Assembly (NCBI RefSeq): GCF_017355935.1
Contig: NZ_JAFIQT010000001.1
Coordinates: 496,001-560,000 of the forward strand
DNA length: 64,000 bases
Direction: 5' to 3'
Source: Telluribacter humicola
Lineage (GTDB): Bacteria; Bacteroidota; Bacteroidia; Cytophagales; Spirosomataceae
Shown: positions 9,529-17,351 of the stretch, piece by piece
Numbering within the stretch: the first letter of the stretch is position 1
Layout: every line of letters begins with the position of its first letter
Made by a program: the position numbers and the translations under genes
Notes under the pieces: generated by a model
What the model saw: the letters and a program-made list of their open reading frames with translations, nothing else
What the model was told of the DNA's origin: nothing
Database searches by the model: none

Positions 9529-9572
9529 AAACGTCCACCAGTGCCTCTGACGGTTGCTGGTGGATGTTTTTG
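9529..9572 (+). terminator. Rho-independent terminator after the kinase/flavoprotein pair
   Basis: aaacgtccaccag pairs with ctggtggatgttt (one G-U) and is followed by a T-run, 24 bp after the stop at 9505. Confidence 0.8.
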
Positions 9573-9606
9573 TATATATTCATTACCGTTAAAGTGTGAA
9601 GTACTA

Positions 9607-9647
9607 TTACCGTTCAATCGGTAAGTAGCTCTACGGGTAGAGCTACT
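9607..9647 (+). promoter_or_regulatory. Two tandem hairpins upstream of the bestrophin gene
   Basis: ttaccg/cggtaa (9607-9624) abuts agtagctcta/tagagctact with loop cggg (9624-9647). They lie 85-125 bp before the ATG at 9733 without a good T-run. A direct repeat attaccgtt occurs at 9582 and 9606. They could be a 5'-UTR structure or an operator. Confidence 0.4.
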
Positions 9648-9732
9648 GCTGGGCGTGTTTTCTTATTTGCCAATTTACTTCTACCTTTCTGCCATTGTAC
9701 CACATCAGATTTAATCAGGCAGCTCTACTCAC

Positions 9733-10659
9733 ATGATTATCTACGAATCCAACAAAAACTTTCTGCGCGATATTACCCACCTTACCCGTAGCTGGACCAT
9801 GCAACGTGTCATGCGGGCTGCTTTGGGAGTAGGGGCCGTTACGGCTGTGTTTACCGTAGCTTTCGAGGAGATCTGGCCCATGGAGATCAATGTACCTTCG
9901 AGTATATTTTCGCTGTTGGGTATCGTATTGAGTATCCTGCTGGTTTTTCGGACCAATACCGCCTACGACCGCTGGTGGGAAGGGCGTAAGCAGTGGGGAG
10001 CTTTGGTGAACAACTGCCGCAACCTGGCCGTAGCGGTACAGACGACTCTGCCCCCAGAAGAGGTCAAGGCACGATTTGAGATAGCGGTACTGATCTCTAA
10101 TTTCTGCATTACCCTTAAGGAACACCTCAGGACGGGGGCTAAGGTAGAGGAGCTGATTTTTGTTAGTCACGATGAAATCGAAAAGTACAGTCAGCGTACC
10201 CACTTACCCAGCTATATCGCATCGCTAATCCACCAGAAGGTCCAGGATTACTACCGCAGTGAGACCATTACCGGAACAGATATGCGTAATATGAAGCCTC
10301 ACCTGCAGGCCCTGCTGGATGTAGCCGGAGCGTGTGAGCGCATCAAGAAAACGCCCATTCCCTTCTCATACAGCGTATACATTAAGCTGTTGATACTGGG
10401 GTACTCTCTCATGCTGCCCTTCGGGCTGATCCGTGACTTTGGGTACTTTACTATTCCACTGGTCACCTTTATATTCTTCACCTTCATTGGTATCGAAATG
10501 ATGGCTGCCGAAATTGAAGATCCTTTTGGACTGGATTGTAACGACCTGCCTACGGGCGACATCGCGCATACCATCAGGAACAACGTATTCGAGATTCTGG
10601 AAGTTACGCACGTTCACCAGCCTGAGCGGGAAGAAAAGCTGTATCAGAAAGTTTTCTGA
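9733..10659 (+). CDS. Bestrophin-family (UPF0187) anion channel
   Basis: A 308-residue membrane protein. The N-terminal region with the first helices (ALGVGAVTAVFTVAFEEIW, IFSLLGIVLSILLVF) is followed by the family hallmark RTNTAYDRWWEGRKQWG. Later hydrophobic segments near residues 215-255 include LLILGYSLMLPFGLIRDFG, and the hallmark ending is IEMMAAEIEDPFGLDCNDLP. Bacterial bestrophins form pentameric channels. Some eukaryotic algal bestrophins deliver bicarbonate to carbonic anhydrase. A beta-carbonic anhydrase gene follows 50 bp downstream on the same strand, so bicarbonate is a reasonable guess at the transported ion; that is inference. Confidence 0.93.
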   Translation: MIIYESNKNFLRDITHLTRSWTMQRVMRAALGVGAVTAVFTVAFEEIWPMEINVPSSIFSLLGIVLSILLVFRTNTAYDRWWEGRKQWGALVNNCRNLAVAVQTTLPPEEVKARFEIAVLISNFCITLKEHLRTGAKVEELIFVSHDEIEKYSQRTHLPSYIASLIHQKVQDYYRSETITGTDMRNMKPHLQALLDVAGACERIKKTPIPFSYSVYIKLLILGYSLMLPFGLIRDFGYFTIPLVTFIFFTFIGIEMMAAEIEDPFGLDCNDLPTGDIAHTIRNNVFEILEVTHVHQPEREEKLYQKVF

Positions 10660-10677
10660 ACTGGTCCATAGCAAGTA

Positions 10678-10685
10678 TATCTTTG
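10678..10685 (+). promoter_or_regulatory. Bacteroidota -7 box (TATCTTTG) for carbonic anhydrase
   Basis: An exact TAnnTTTG match 25 bp before the ATG at 10710. It suggests the carbonic anhydrase gene has its own promoter as well as possible read-through from the bestrophin gene. A small perfect inverted repeat (tcagaaa/tttctga) overlaps the bestrophin stop just upstream. Confidence 0.5.
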
Positions 10686-10709
10686 TCCCACTCATACAAC
10701 CTCACGATT

Positions 10710-11357
10710 ATGTATACAATACAACAGCTACTTGACAACAATCAGGAGTGGGTGGCCGAGCAGCTACAATTGGATGCTTCGTACTTTGAAAAAATGGCAC
10801 AGGGCCAGCAGCCAAAGTTCCTTTGGATCGGGTGCTCGGATAGCCGTGTTCCGCCCGACCAGATCACCAAGACTTCCCCCGGCGATATATTTGTACACCG
10901 CAACATTGCCAATCTGGTTGTACAGACCGATATGAATATGCTGAGTGTACTGCAGTATGCCGTGGATGTACTGCATGTAGAGCACGTTATTGTGTGCGGG
11001 CACTACGGCTGTGGTGGCGTAAAAGCAGCTATGGGCAATGAGCAGCTAGGCCTGATCGACAACTGGCTGCGGCAGATCAAAGACACCCAGAACTACTACT
11101 GGAAACAACTGGCAGAACTGGACGAGCCCACGCGTTTTGACCGGCTGGTCGAGCTGAACGTCATTGAGCAGGTATATAATCTAGGTAAGACCAATACCAT
11201 CCAGAATGCCTGGGCCCGCCAGGCAGGCCCCTACCTGCACGGGTGGGTGTATGACCTGAATACAGGTCTCATCAAGACACAGACCCACTCCATCAGCAGC
11301 GAAGAAGCGCTGAGAGAGGTCTGTAAGTTCGAGATGGGAGTAGTGGGATACTACTAG
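10710..11357 (+). CDS. can: Beta-class carbonic anhydrase
   Basis: 215 residues catalysing CO2/bicarbonate interconversion. Zinc ligands and the active-site dyad are visible: GCSDSRVPPDQI supplies Cys, Asp and Arg, and CGHYGCGGVKAA supplies His and Cys. The C-terminal GWVYDLNTGLI strand is typical of the E. coli Can type. A longer reading starts at 10683, but the -7 box at 10678 and the family N-terminus (MYTIQQLLDNNQEWV) favour 10710. No signal peptide is present, so it is cytoplasmic. It sits right behind a bestrophin channel gene. Confidence 0.95.
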   Translation: MYTIQQLLDNNQEWVAEQLQLDASYFEKMAQGQQPKFLWIGCSDSRVPPDQITKTSPGDIFVHRNIANLVVQTDMNMLSVLQYAVDVLHVEHVIVCGHYGCGGVKAAMGNEQLGLIDNWLRQIKDTQNYYWKQLAELDEPTRFDRLVELNVIEQVYNLGKTNTIQNAWARQAGPYLHGWVYDLNTGLIKTQTHSISSEEALREVCKFEMGVVGYY

Positions 11358-11388
11358 TTTCCAGGTTTTTAGATTCAAAATACAACTT

Positions 11389-11418
11389 AAAGGGAAGGCC
11401 TTAGGCCTTCCCTTTTTC
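11389..11418. terminator. Bidirectional terminator between convergent genes
   Basis: aaagggaaggcc (11389-11400) and ggccttcccttt (11404-11415) are perfect complements with loop tta, flanked by T/A tracts on both sides. It serves the carbonic anhydrase gene and the convergent hydrolase gene. Confidence 0.9.
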
Positions 11419-11446
11419 TATAGTACCTATCTAATTATAAGAATCT

Positions 11447-12370
11447 TTATTGCTGTTGCATAAACAGCCGAACTGTACGGTTAAACCAGGCTCCGCTTTC
11501 CTGAAAGGGGCAGTGACCACCTTCGTAAAGAGCCGTCGTAGCATTGGGAAACCGGAAGGAGGTGTAGTGCTCAGGACCCACGGCATAGTCTTGCAACCCG
11601 GCTATGACCAGTACAGGTACTTTGATTTTGGGGGTGAGAGCTGTAAAGTCCTGTTGATATTCGGTGTAGTCCCAGACCTTGTTGCCATAGTCAAAGTTGA
11701 ACGGGCGACCTATGTCCAGCGTAATGGAGTCACTATGTACCTTGGCTTCGGGCGTGGCAAACATCAGTTTATACCACACGCCCTTCTCACGTAGCTTTCC
11801 ATGTACCTTTCCGAGCCGCTCCATCTTATCGATGGAGGTATCAGTGTATATGTTGTCCGTAAGGCCCAGTTCCCGGATGCCAAAGTTGATATGGCTGTTG
11901 ATAGAGTAGGGTAGGTTGAGAGTGCAATTGATGTAGATAGACGAACTTACACGCTGGGGATAATGGAGGGTATAGCTGGTCATGAGTATACCGGCGAATG
12001 AATGTCCCATCATTGACCATTTGGAATAGCCCAGGTAGCGACGTAGTTCTTCCAGGTCTTTCTCAAGCCGTGCCAGTGAGTAGTTGTTGTTTTTAGCGCT
12101 TTCTGACCGGCCACTTCCCCGCTGGTCAAAGTAGATCATCTGCATAAATTGCTCTACCTGACTCCCCTCTGATTTTTCGAAGTAGTGGCTGGTGGAACCG
12201 GGGCCTCCGTGGATAAAAACACATGGTTTGCCCTGTCCGGCTACCCGGACAAATAGTTTGACACTGTCAGAAGTGGTGAAGTAGAACTCGCGCTCCGGCA
12301 CAGCCTGTGCAAACGCCTGTGATGCAATGGCAACCAGAGCCCAGACATAAATACTGATCTGTTTTTTCAT
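11447..12370 (-). CDS. Exported alpha/beta hydrolase, proline iminopeptidase-like
   Basis: 307 residues from the ATG at 12370; the longer form from 12400 adds ten residues before the signal peptide MKKQISIYVWALVAIASQAFA. The alpha/beta-hydrolase fold shows the oxyanion motif FIHGGPGSTSHYF, the strand DQRGSGRSE typical of prolyl aminopeptidases, the nucleophile elbow GHSFAG, an acid in VLVIAGLQDYAVGP and the catalytic His in YEGGHCPF. It probably acts in the periplasm on small peptides or esters. The substrate cannot be told. It stands alone, convergent with carbonic anhydrase. Confidence 0.88.
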   Translation of the reverse strand: MKKQISIYVWALVAIASQAFAQAVPEREFYFTTSDSVKLFVRVAGQGKPCVFIHGGPGSTSHYFEKSEGSQVEQFMQMIYFDQRGSGRSESAKNNNYSLARLEKDLEELRRYLGYSKWSMMGHSFAGILMTSYTLHYPQRVSSSIYINCTLNLPYSINSHINFGIRELGLTDNIYTDTSIDKMERLGKVHGKLREKGVWYKLMFATPEAKVHSDSITLDIGRPFNFDYGNKVWDYTEYQQDFTALTPKIKVPVLVIAGLQDYAVGPEHYTSFRFPNATTALYEGGHCPFQESGAWFNRTVRLFMQQQ

Positions 12371-12526
12371 GACTATCTCCTTTGAATTAATATGCTTCAA
12401 AGTTGATAGCTTGACCGGTCTTACGAAAACGGAAGTAGTTGAAGTAGCGATTTAGGCCGACAAAGTCGCCTTACAGGGTAACAGAAATTTTAGGAGTGTT
12501 ATTACTATTCAAGCAAGCGTCAGTGA

Positions 12527-13144
12527 TTAAGCTGAATGATGAAACAGTAGAAACAGAAACAGGTAAATCCACAGTACATCTATAAAGTGCCAGTACGTAG
12601 TAAGCAGCTTCATCTTGAGCCGGTTCGGCGGATTGACGCTGTACACAAAGGCATCTATATAAGTCATATTCTTCAAAGAGTCCCAGAAGGTAATTCCTAA
12701 GAATGCCAAACCACCTACTATATGTAGAATGTGAAGTCCTGAAAGAAGGTATACAAAAGAACCCGAAACACTTTCCTGCAGCCCTATGCCTTGCCCGATC
12801 ATTTGAAACCAGCCCCAAACCTGCATAAATACAAAGGCAACCCCCAGCGTGAGCGTGGCACCAAGACAGGTGCGGTATATAGGGAATTTTTCGCGTTGGA
12901 AAGCGCGGTGTGCTTCGTGCATGGTCACGCTACTCAGCAGGATAGCAAAAGTACTGATCCAGAATACGCCCGGCAGAGTTACCTGCTGCCAGTCTGGACC
13001 TACTTTGCGTATGATATAAATGGCCAGTAGGGTAGTGAATATTAGTACACTTCCTCCTATACCCAACCACAACATAAATTGAAGTGGTTCGCGTCGCTTG
13101 GTAAAAGGATTCTCAGGGCTGCGGGTCGTTGGTTTTATAGGCAT
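12527..13144 (-). CDS. Cytochrome c oxidase subunit III-like protein (orphan)
   Basis: 205 residues with about five membrane helices and heme-copper oxidase subunit III signatures: VTMHEAHRAF, YLLSGLHILHIVGGL and the C-terminal TYWHFIDVLWIYLFLFLL. Subunit III supports the catalytic core of aa3/cbb-type oxidases. No subunit I, II or assembly gene is near, so the partners are encoded elsewhere or this is a paralogue. Length fits the short form of the family. Confidence 0.88.
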   Translation of the reverse strand: MPIKPTTRSPENPFTKRREPLQFMLWLGIGGSVLIFTTLLAIYIIRKVGPDWQQVTLPGVFWISTFAILLSSVTMHEAHRAFQREKFPIYRTCLGATLTLGVAFVFMQVWGWFQMIGQGIGLQESVSGSFVYLLSGLHILHIVGGLAFLGITFWDSLKNMTYIDAFVYSVNPPNRLKMKLLTTYWHFIDVLWIYLFLFLLFHHSA

Positions 13145-13270
13145 GATTCGTAAAAGCTTTCTATGGTCGGCATACTATTAAAAACGAAAAATATTTTTTT
13201 CTAATGTAAAAAAGTATGCCTGTTGCACCGATAAACTACTATTCAAAAACAATTTATACCACTTTCAGAA

Positions 13271-14110
13271 TCAGGAGAGTTCTCCTTGCCAAACGGAGTA
13301 GGAGCTGAAATTGTTCGAGAATTGGGGCTCATTCCCAAAAATTCCATAGACTGTGGAACCGGAGCCACTCATGCTGGCATATAATGCCCCCAACTCGTAT
13401 AACTGATCTTTGAGGTGAGGTAATTCGGGGTATATCGGGAATAGCGACGCCTCAAAATCATTCACTACAGTAGTACGCCACTCGCTGATGGGTTGTTGCA
13501 GAAGCTGCCGCAAATCAGTAGCGGGCTGAGCTGGTTTTACGCCAGCGTAGGCCTCAGCGGTAGAGATGTGTAGCCCCGGGTTGACCAGCACGATCCACTT
13601 TCCTGTTAGGCGTAGGTCTATGTCTTCAAACTGGTCGCCTTTGCCGTAGCAGTACTTGGGCTGGTTCTCGATAAAGAAAGCGCAGTCGCTACCCAGCGTG
13701 CGGGCGTAGTCTTGCTGCTGCGCGATGGTGAGCTTCAGGTCGAAGAGCCCATTTAATGCCCGGATGGTAAAAGCGGCATCCGCCGACCCGCCACCGAGTC
13801 CCGCTCCGATGGGGATAGCCTTGAGCAGGTGTATATCTACGGGCGGTAGTGAGTAGTCGCGAGCCAGAAGATGGTAAGCCTTTACGCATAAATTATTGAG
13901 CGCTGTCTCCGGAGTGGTAGCTCCCGGAGTGGTAGCTCCCGGTATGGGCAATCCCGACGACTGGAACGAAAGGCTCTCAGAAGGACGTATTTCGAGGGCG
14001 TCGGCCCAGCCCACCGGGTAGAAGCACGATTCAATATTATGAAATCCGTCAGGGCGTTTTTCGGTAATATGAAGGCCAATGTTGATTTTGGCGTTGGGAA
14101 ATACAACCAT
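13271..14110 (-). CDS. ispE: 4-diphosphocytidyl-2-C-methyl-D-erythritol kinase
   Basis: 279 residues of the GHMP kinase family, performing the ATP-dependent step of the MEP isoprenoid pathway. The start PNAKINIGLHITEKRPDGFH contains the catalytic Lys/Asp region, and the ATP loop IPIGAGLGGGSADAA and the late SMSGSGSTVYG motif are intact. A 15-bp tandem duplication at 13911-13940 gives a GATTPGATTP insert in a surface loop. The gene is monocistronic in appearance. Confidence 0.96.
   Translation of the reverse strand: MVVFPNAKINIGLHITEKRPDGFHNIESCFYPVGWADALEIRPSESLSFQSSGLPIPGATTPGATTPETALNNLCVKAYHLLARDYSLPPVDIHLLKAIPIGAGLGGGSADAAFTIRALNGLFDLKLTIAQQQDYARTLGSDCAFFIENQPKYCYGKGDQFEDIDLRLTGKWIVLVNPGLHISTAEAYAGVKPAQPATDLRQLLQQPISEWRTTVVNDFEASLFPIYPELPHLKDQLYELGALYASMSGSGSTVYGIFGNEPQFSNNFSSYSVWQGELS
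13911..13940 (-). repeat. In-frame 15-bp tandem duplication in ispE
   Basis: ggagtggtagctccc occurs twice back to back (13911-13925, 13926-13940), encoding GATTP twice. It sits between conserved motifs and should be tolerated. Confidence 0.85.
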
Positions 14111-14152
14111 TAGTACGATATATGTTACACCACAAATATCGAAAAATATACG

Positions 14153-14182
14153 AAAGCCCTTTTCATCTATGGAAAGGGCTTT
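14153..14182 (-). terminator. Terminator of the OmpA/PD40 gene
   Basis: aaagcccttt (14153-14162) pairs with aaagggcttt (14173-14182); on the minus strand it follows the stop at 14207 and runs into a T-rich stretch. Confidence 0.8.
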
Positions 14183-14206
14183 TATGAAACGGTAATGTAG
14201 AGAGTT

Positions 14207-16696
14207 CTAGCGGATAAAAAGTACTTTGAACTCCGTCCGACGATTTCGCTGGTGCTCTTCCTCGGTACATAGTATGCCGTCCTTGCACTGGTTGAGCAGA
14301 TCTGATTCGCCGTAGCCTTTGGAGGTCATACGGTTACGTGCTATACCCTTGGATGCCATATAGATGAGGGCTGCCCGGGCGCGACGCTCCGATAGGTACT
14401 GGTTAAACTGGGCGTTGCCCTGGCTGTCGGTATGCGAGCCTATCTCTATGCGGAGCGAGGGGTACTTGCGCATGGTGGCCACCATTTTGTCCAGTTCGCG
14501 GGCGGCATCGGGCCGGATTTCCCACTTGCCTGAGTCGTAATAGATATTATCCAGCGTCACCACATCCCCTACCTTCAGCATTTTCAGATCAGCCGCTACC
14601 AGTTTGGACTCCGACATTTCGGTGATTTTTTTAATCGCACTCTTATTGGTACCATACAGTGCCTTAGAGGCTTCCAGCTGATACTCGCAGCCTACTTTCA
14701 GAGAAAACTCAAAACGTCCGTCAGGACCCGTCACCGTTTGCATGACGGTACGATCACACCTATTCCGCAGAGTGATCTTTACTCCCTCGATGGCCTTCTT
14801 GTCGGTATGGCCGGTAACAGTACCGCGCAGGGTAGGAGTAGCAACTCTATCAGTGGCATTGGCCAGACCACCGGACATAGTGGCTGGCATGACCTCTACA
14901 GTATCGACCTGGTAGGGCAGGAGAGCGTATTCCAGGCGGGAGGATTTATCATCCGTAAATCCTGATGTAACAAAGCCCAGGGTACCTGCCAGGTAGCCCT
15001 CCCGCGTAACCTCAAACATAAAGTTATTATTTGCCTCCAGACAGACGTTTACTTCACCGTTGGCATTGGTAAATAATTCCTGCTGGTCATGGCCTTCACC
15101 CCTTGCTTTCACTACTACCAGGGCGCTATCCAGCGGAGCAAATGTATTCTCATCAATGATCTTTAAGGTAAGGTTACGGCAGCCATTGGCAGAGCCCTCC
15201 TTGATGAACCGAAAGATATCGTCATCCCCGCGCAGGCGGTTGCTGCTCAGGTAGCCCGTACTACGATTGCCATCCGTAATCAGTCCGAAGTCATCGGCCG
15301 GAGAGTTAAGAGGAGCTTCCAGATGTACAACCGGCCCCGCCACCGCTCCATTGAGTATAGGTACATAGTAGATGTCCAGGCCTCCCAGCCCGGGTTTACG
15401 ACCACTGGAGGCGAAGTACAGGTTCCCGTTATCATCCACAAAGGGAAACATTTCGTCCCGGTTGGTATTGAGCTGTTTGCCCAGGTTCTGGGGCTTCGAC
15501 CAGCCGTTCTTCTCCCGGCGCGACACGTAGATATCAGTACCTCCCAACCCTCCGGGGCGATCAGAGGCAAAAAACAGAACGTTCCCGTCACGGCTGAGGG
15601 AGGGATGCCCGGTGGAGTACTCGTCGTTATTGAAGGGAAGTTCCTGCACATTCGACCAGCCACCATCTTTGAGATCCGCTGAGTAAAGCTTGAGCTTGGT
15701 TACGTTGTCGCTGCTCTTTCTGGAGCGGCCATCACTGTAGTTATTCCGGGTAAAGATGATCTGGCTCCCATCCGCCGAAAAAGTCACAGGGCCTTCGTGG
15801 TACTTAGTATTTAGCTCCTTACTGAACACTTCTGCGCTGGCGGTCGTGCTGGTACGGGAGCTTTCCAGCCCCAGGCCCTCCGAAAACTCAAAGGGAGCAT
15901 ACGTACCTACCGTACGAGAGTCATTGGAAGTGGGTCGGGTATAGTTGTCGCGGCCCAGTGCACGCCCGTTTGTATTTGTCGGGGCAGCGGTATTGTTCAG
16001 AGGCTTTTCTTTTCCATCGGCTCCGAGCAGACTTACTGCCTGTAAGTCGGCCCGGCGGGGCATGAAGTAGAGGTCGAGGTACCCCTTGTTAGGGGTTGAA
16101 GCCCCTCCTGCTCCGCGTCCTGCTATATATACTAATCCTTCCCCAAAGTAAGCGGGGCTGAATTCAGATCCTGTGGAGTTGATGGTAAGGTTTTCGAGCC
16201 GGTAGGTAGCCTTTTCGGCCTTGCCAGCTACTGCTACCCGGGTTCCGGTACCGCTGCTGCTACCAGTGGCTACCTTATCCTTTTGTTCCTGGTAGGTAGC
16301 ATATACCTTCTGGGCTTCGTCGAGCTTTCCGTTATAGCCAAGTGCCTGCGCGTAGTACAAGTAAGCCTGCTGGTGTCTGGGGCTAGGAGTACCTGCTTCC
16401 AGAAACTGCTTAAATATAGTTTCGGCCTTGGGCATGTCGCCCACCTCTTTGTAAGAGTACCCCAGATTGTACAGAATATCTCTGCGGTTGTCAGTGTTTA
16501 TCGAATCATTACGCAGCAATTGTACATAGCTATTGATAGCACGACCGTACAGCTGCGAGTAAAAACTCCGGTCAGCCTGCTGCTTCTGTAAGATAACCTG
16601 TGCCAGTATTCCCCTCCCCTCTAACAGCATACAGACCAGCAATACCCAACATAGGGGTTTTTTCAGGCAATAATATGCATAGTAATATGGAGGCAT
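14207..16696 (-). CDS. OmpA-family protein with TPR, PD40 propeller and carboxypeptidase-regulatory-like domains
   Basis: 829 residues. A signal peptide (CWVLLVCMLLEGRGILAQ) precedes a TPR region (about 35-140), WD40-like PD40 beta-propeller repeats (YSTGHPSLSRDGNVLFFAS, TDIYVS, MFPFVDDNGNLYFAS), one or two CarboxypepD_reg-like beta domains (LRGTVTGHTDKKAIEGVKI) and a C-terminal OmpA peptidoglycan-binding domain with IGSHTDSQGNAQFNQYLSERRA. This architecture matches the PorE-like/T9SS-linked OmpA proteins of Bacteroidota, and more generally envelope proteins anchoring outer-membrane assemblies to the wall; the exact role is not decided. It stands alone with its own promoter and terminator. 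Confidence 0.9.
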   Translation of the reverse strand: MPPYYYAYYCLKKPLCWVLLVCMLLEGRGILAQVILQKQQADRSFYSQLYGRAINSYVQLLRNDSINTDNRRDILYNLGYSYKEVGDMPKAETIFKQFLEAGTPSPRHQQAYLYYAQALGYNGKLDEAQKVYATYQEQKDKVATGSSSGTGTRVAVAGKAEKATYRLENLTINSTGSEFSPAYFGEGLVYIAGRGAGGASTPNKGYLDLYFMPRRADLQAVSLLGADGKEKPLNNTAAPTNTNGRALGRDNYTRPTSNDSRTVGTYAPFEFSEGLGLESSRTSTTASAEVFSKELNTKYHEGPVTFSADGSQIIFTRNNYSDGRSRKSSDNVTKLKLYSADLKDGGWSNVQELPFNNDEYSTGHPSLSRDGNVLFFASDRPGGLGGTDIYVSRREKNGWSKPQNLGKQLNTNRDEMFPFVDDNGNLYFASSGRKPGLGGLDIYYVPILNGAVAGPVVHLEAPLNSPADDFGLITDGNRSTGYLSSNRLRGDDDIFRFIKEGSANGCRNLTLKIIDENTFAPLDSALVVVKARGEGHDQQELFTNANGEVNVCLEANNNFMFEVTREGYLAGTLGFVTSGFTDDKSSRLEYALLPYQVDTVEVMPATMSGGLANATDRVATPTLRGTVTGHTDKKAIEGVKITLRNRCDRTVMQTVTGPDGRFEFSLKVGCEYQLEASKALYGTNKSAIKKITEMSESKLVAADLKMLKVGDVVTLDNIYYDSGKWEIRPDAARELDKMVATMRKYPSLRIEIGSHTDSQGNAQFNQYLSERRARAALIYMASKGIARNRMTSKGYGESDLLNQCKDGILCTEEEHQRNRRTEFKVLFIR

Positions 16697-16760
16697 AAAT
16701 TGGTTTGGTGTCGAATATATTTATTCTGATCTTGTGATGGATACAGTCTTGTTTGTGTGC

Positions 16761-16768
16761 CAAAGCTA
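16761..16768 (-). promoter_or_regulatory. Putative -7 box (TAGCTTTG) for the OmpA/PD40 gene
   Basis: A TAnnTTTG match on the minus strand about 65 bp upstream of the ATG at 16696. Confidence 0.4.
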
Positions 16769-17351
16769 AGACGCGCCGCGTAGCTGTACAATTAGCCAGG
16801 ACACATTTTTTGGATGGATACAATCCGTCAGCACACTATTGATTACTATTACAGAGGCAAGGGGAGCAATTGTGAAGGGTAAGATACGGCTACTATTATC
16901 CTCGGTTGAGGGTAGCATAACATCTACAAAGCCAGTAAGTAATTTACCGGCGGTAGTAAGAAAAGATGTATTACGTATCGAATGTATATGTGTGTTCATA
17001 AAATTACGGTACTGAGAACTCCCCCTTATCAGCGACGTACTTTAATACGATGTTATGCATGCCGAACGAAATCTATGCCAACCATCTTCAAACCTCTATT
17101 CATGCACGATAGTGATATAAATTATTAAAAAATTTATACACTTGGCTTAAGAGGCTACTTTATAGTTTAGAAGTTCCGGATACTAACCGAGCCACACAAA
17201 TCATGCCACCTTAGGGACAGGTAAACTTCTTGCTGCATATATGGCCAGGTACCTGATAGTAAAGCCTTAATATACTGAAATACGACAATTAGCTTGTAAC
17301 TGGCTGGTATGTTTTAAAGAAGACACTACTCCTAAAGAGCAATCTTCCATT
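16769..17351. other. Intergenic region without recognisable gene
   Basis: AT-rich stretch between the M28 peptidase stop and the OmpA promoter. The short minus-strand frame at 16766-16999 has no recognisable domain and is not supported. No tRNA, repeat or clear terminator was seen. Confidence 0.5.

Noticed and set aside
12471-12818. 115-codon minus-strand ORF near the oxidase subunit III gene
   Set aside because: It overlaps the subunit III gene in another frame and has no recognisable domain.
16766-16999. 77-codon minus-strand ORF upstream of the OmpA/PD40 gene
   Set aside because: No domain, no clear ribosome-binding site, and it overlaps the putative promoter.
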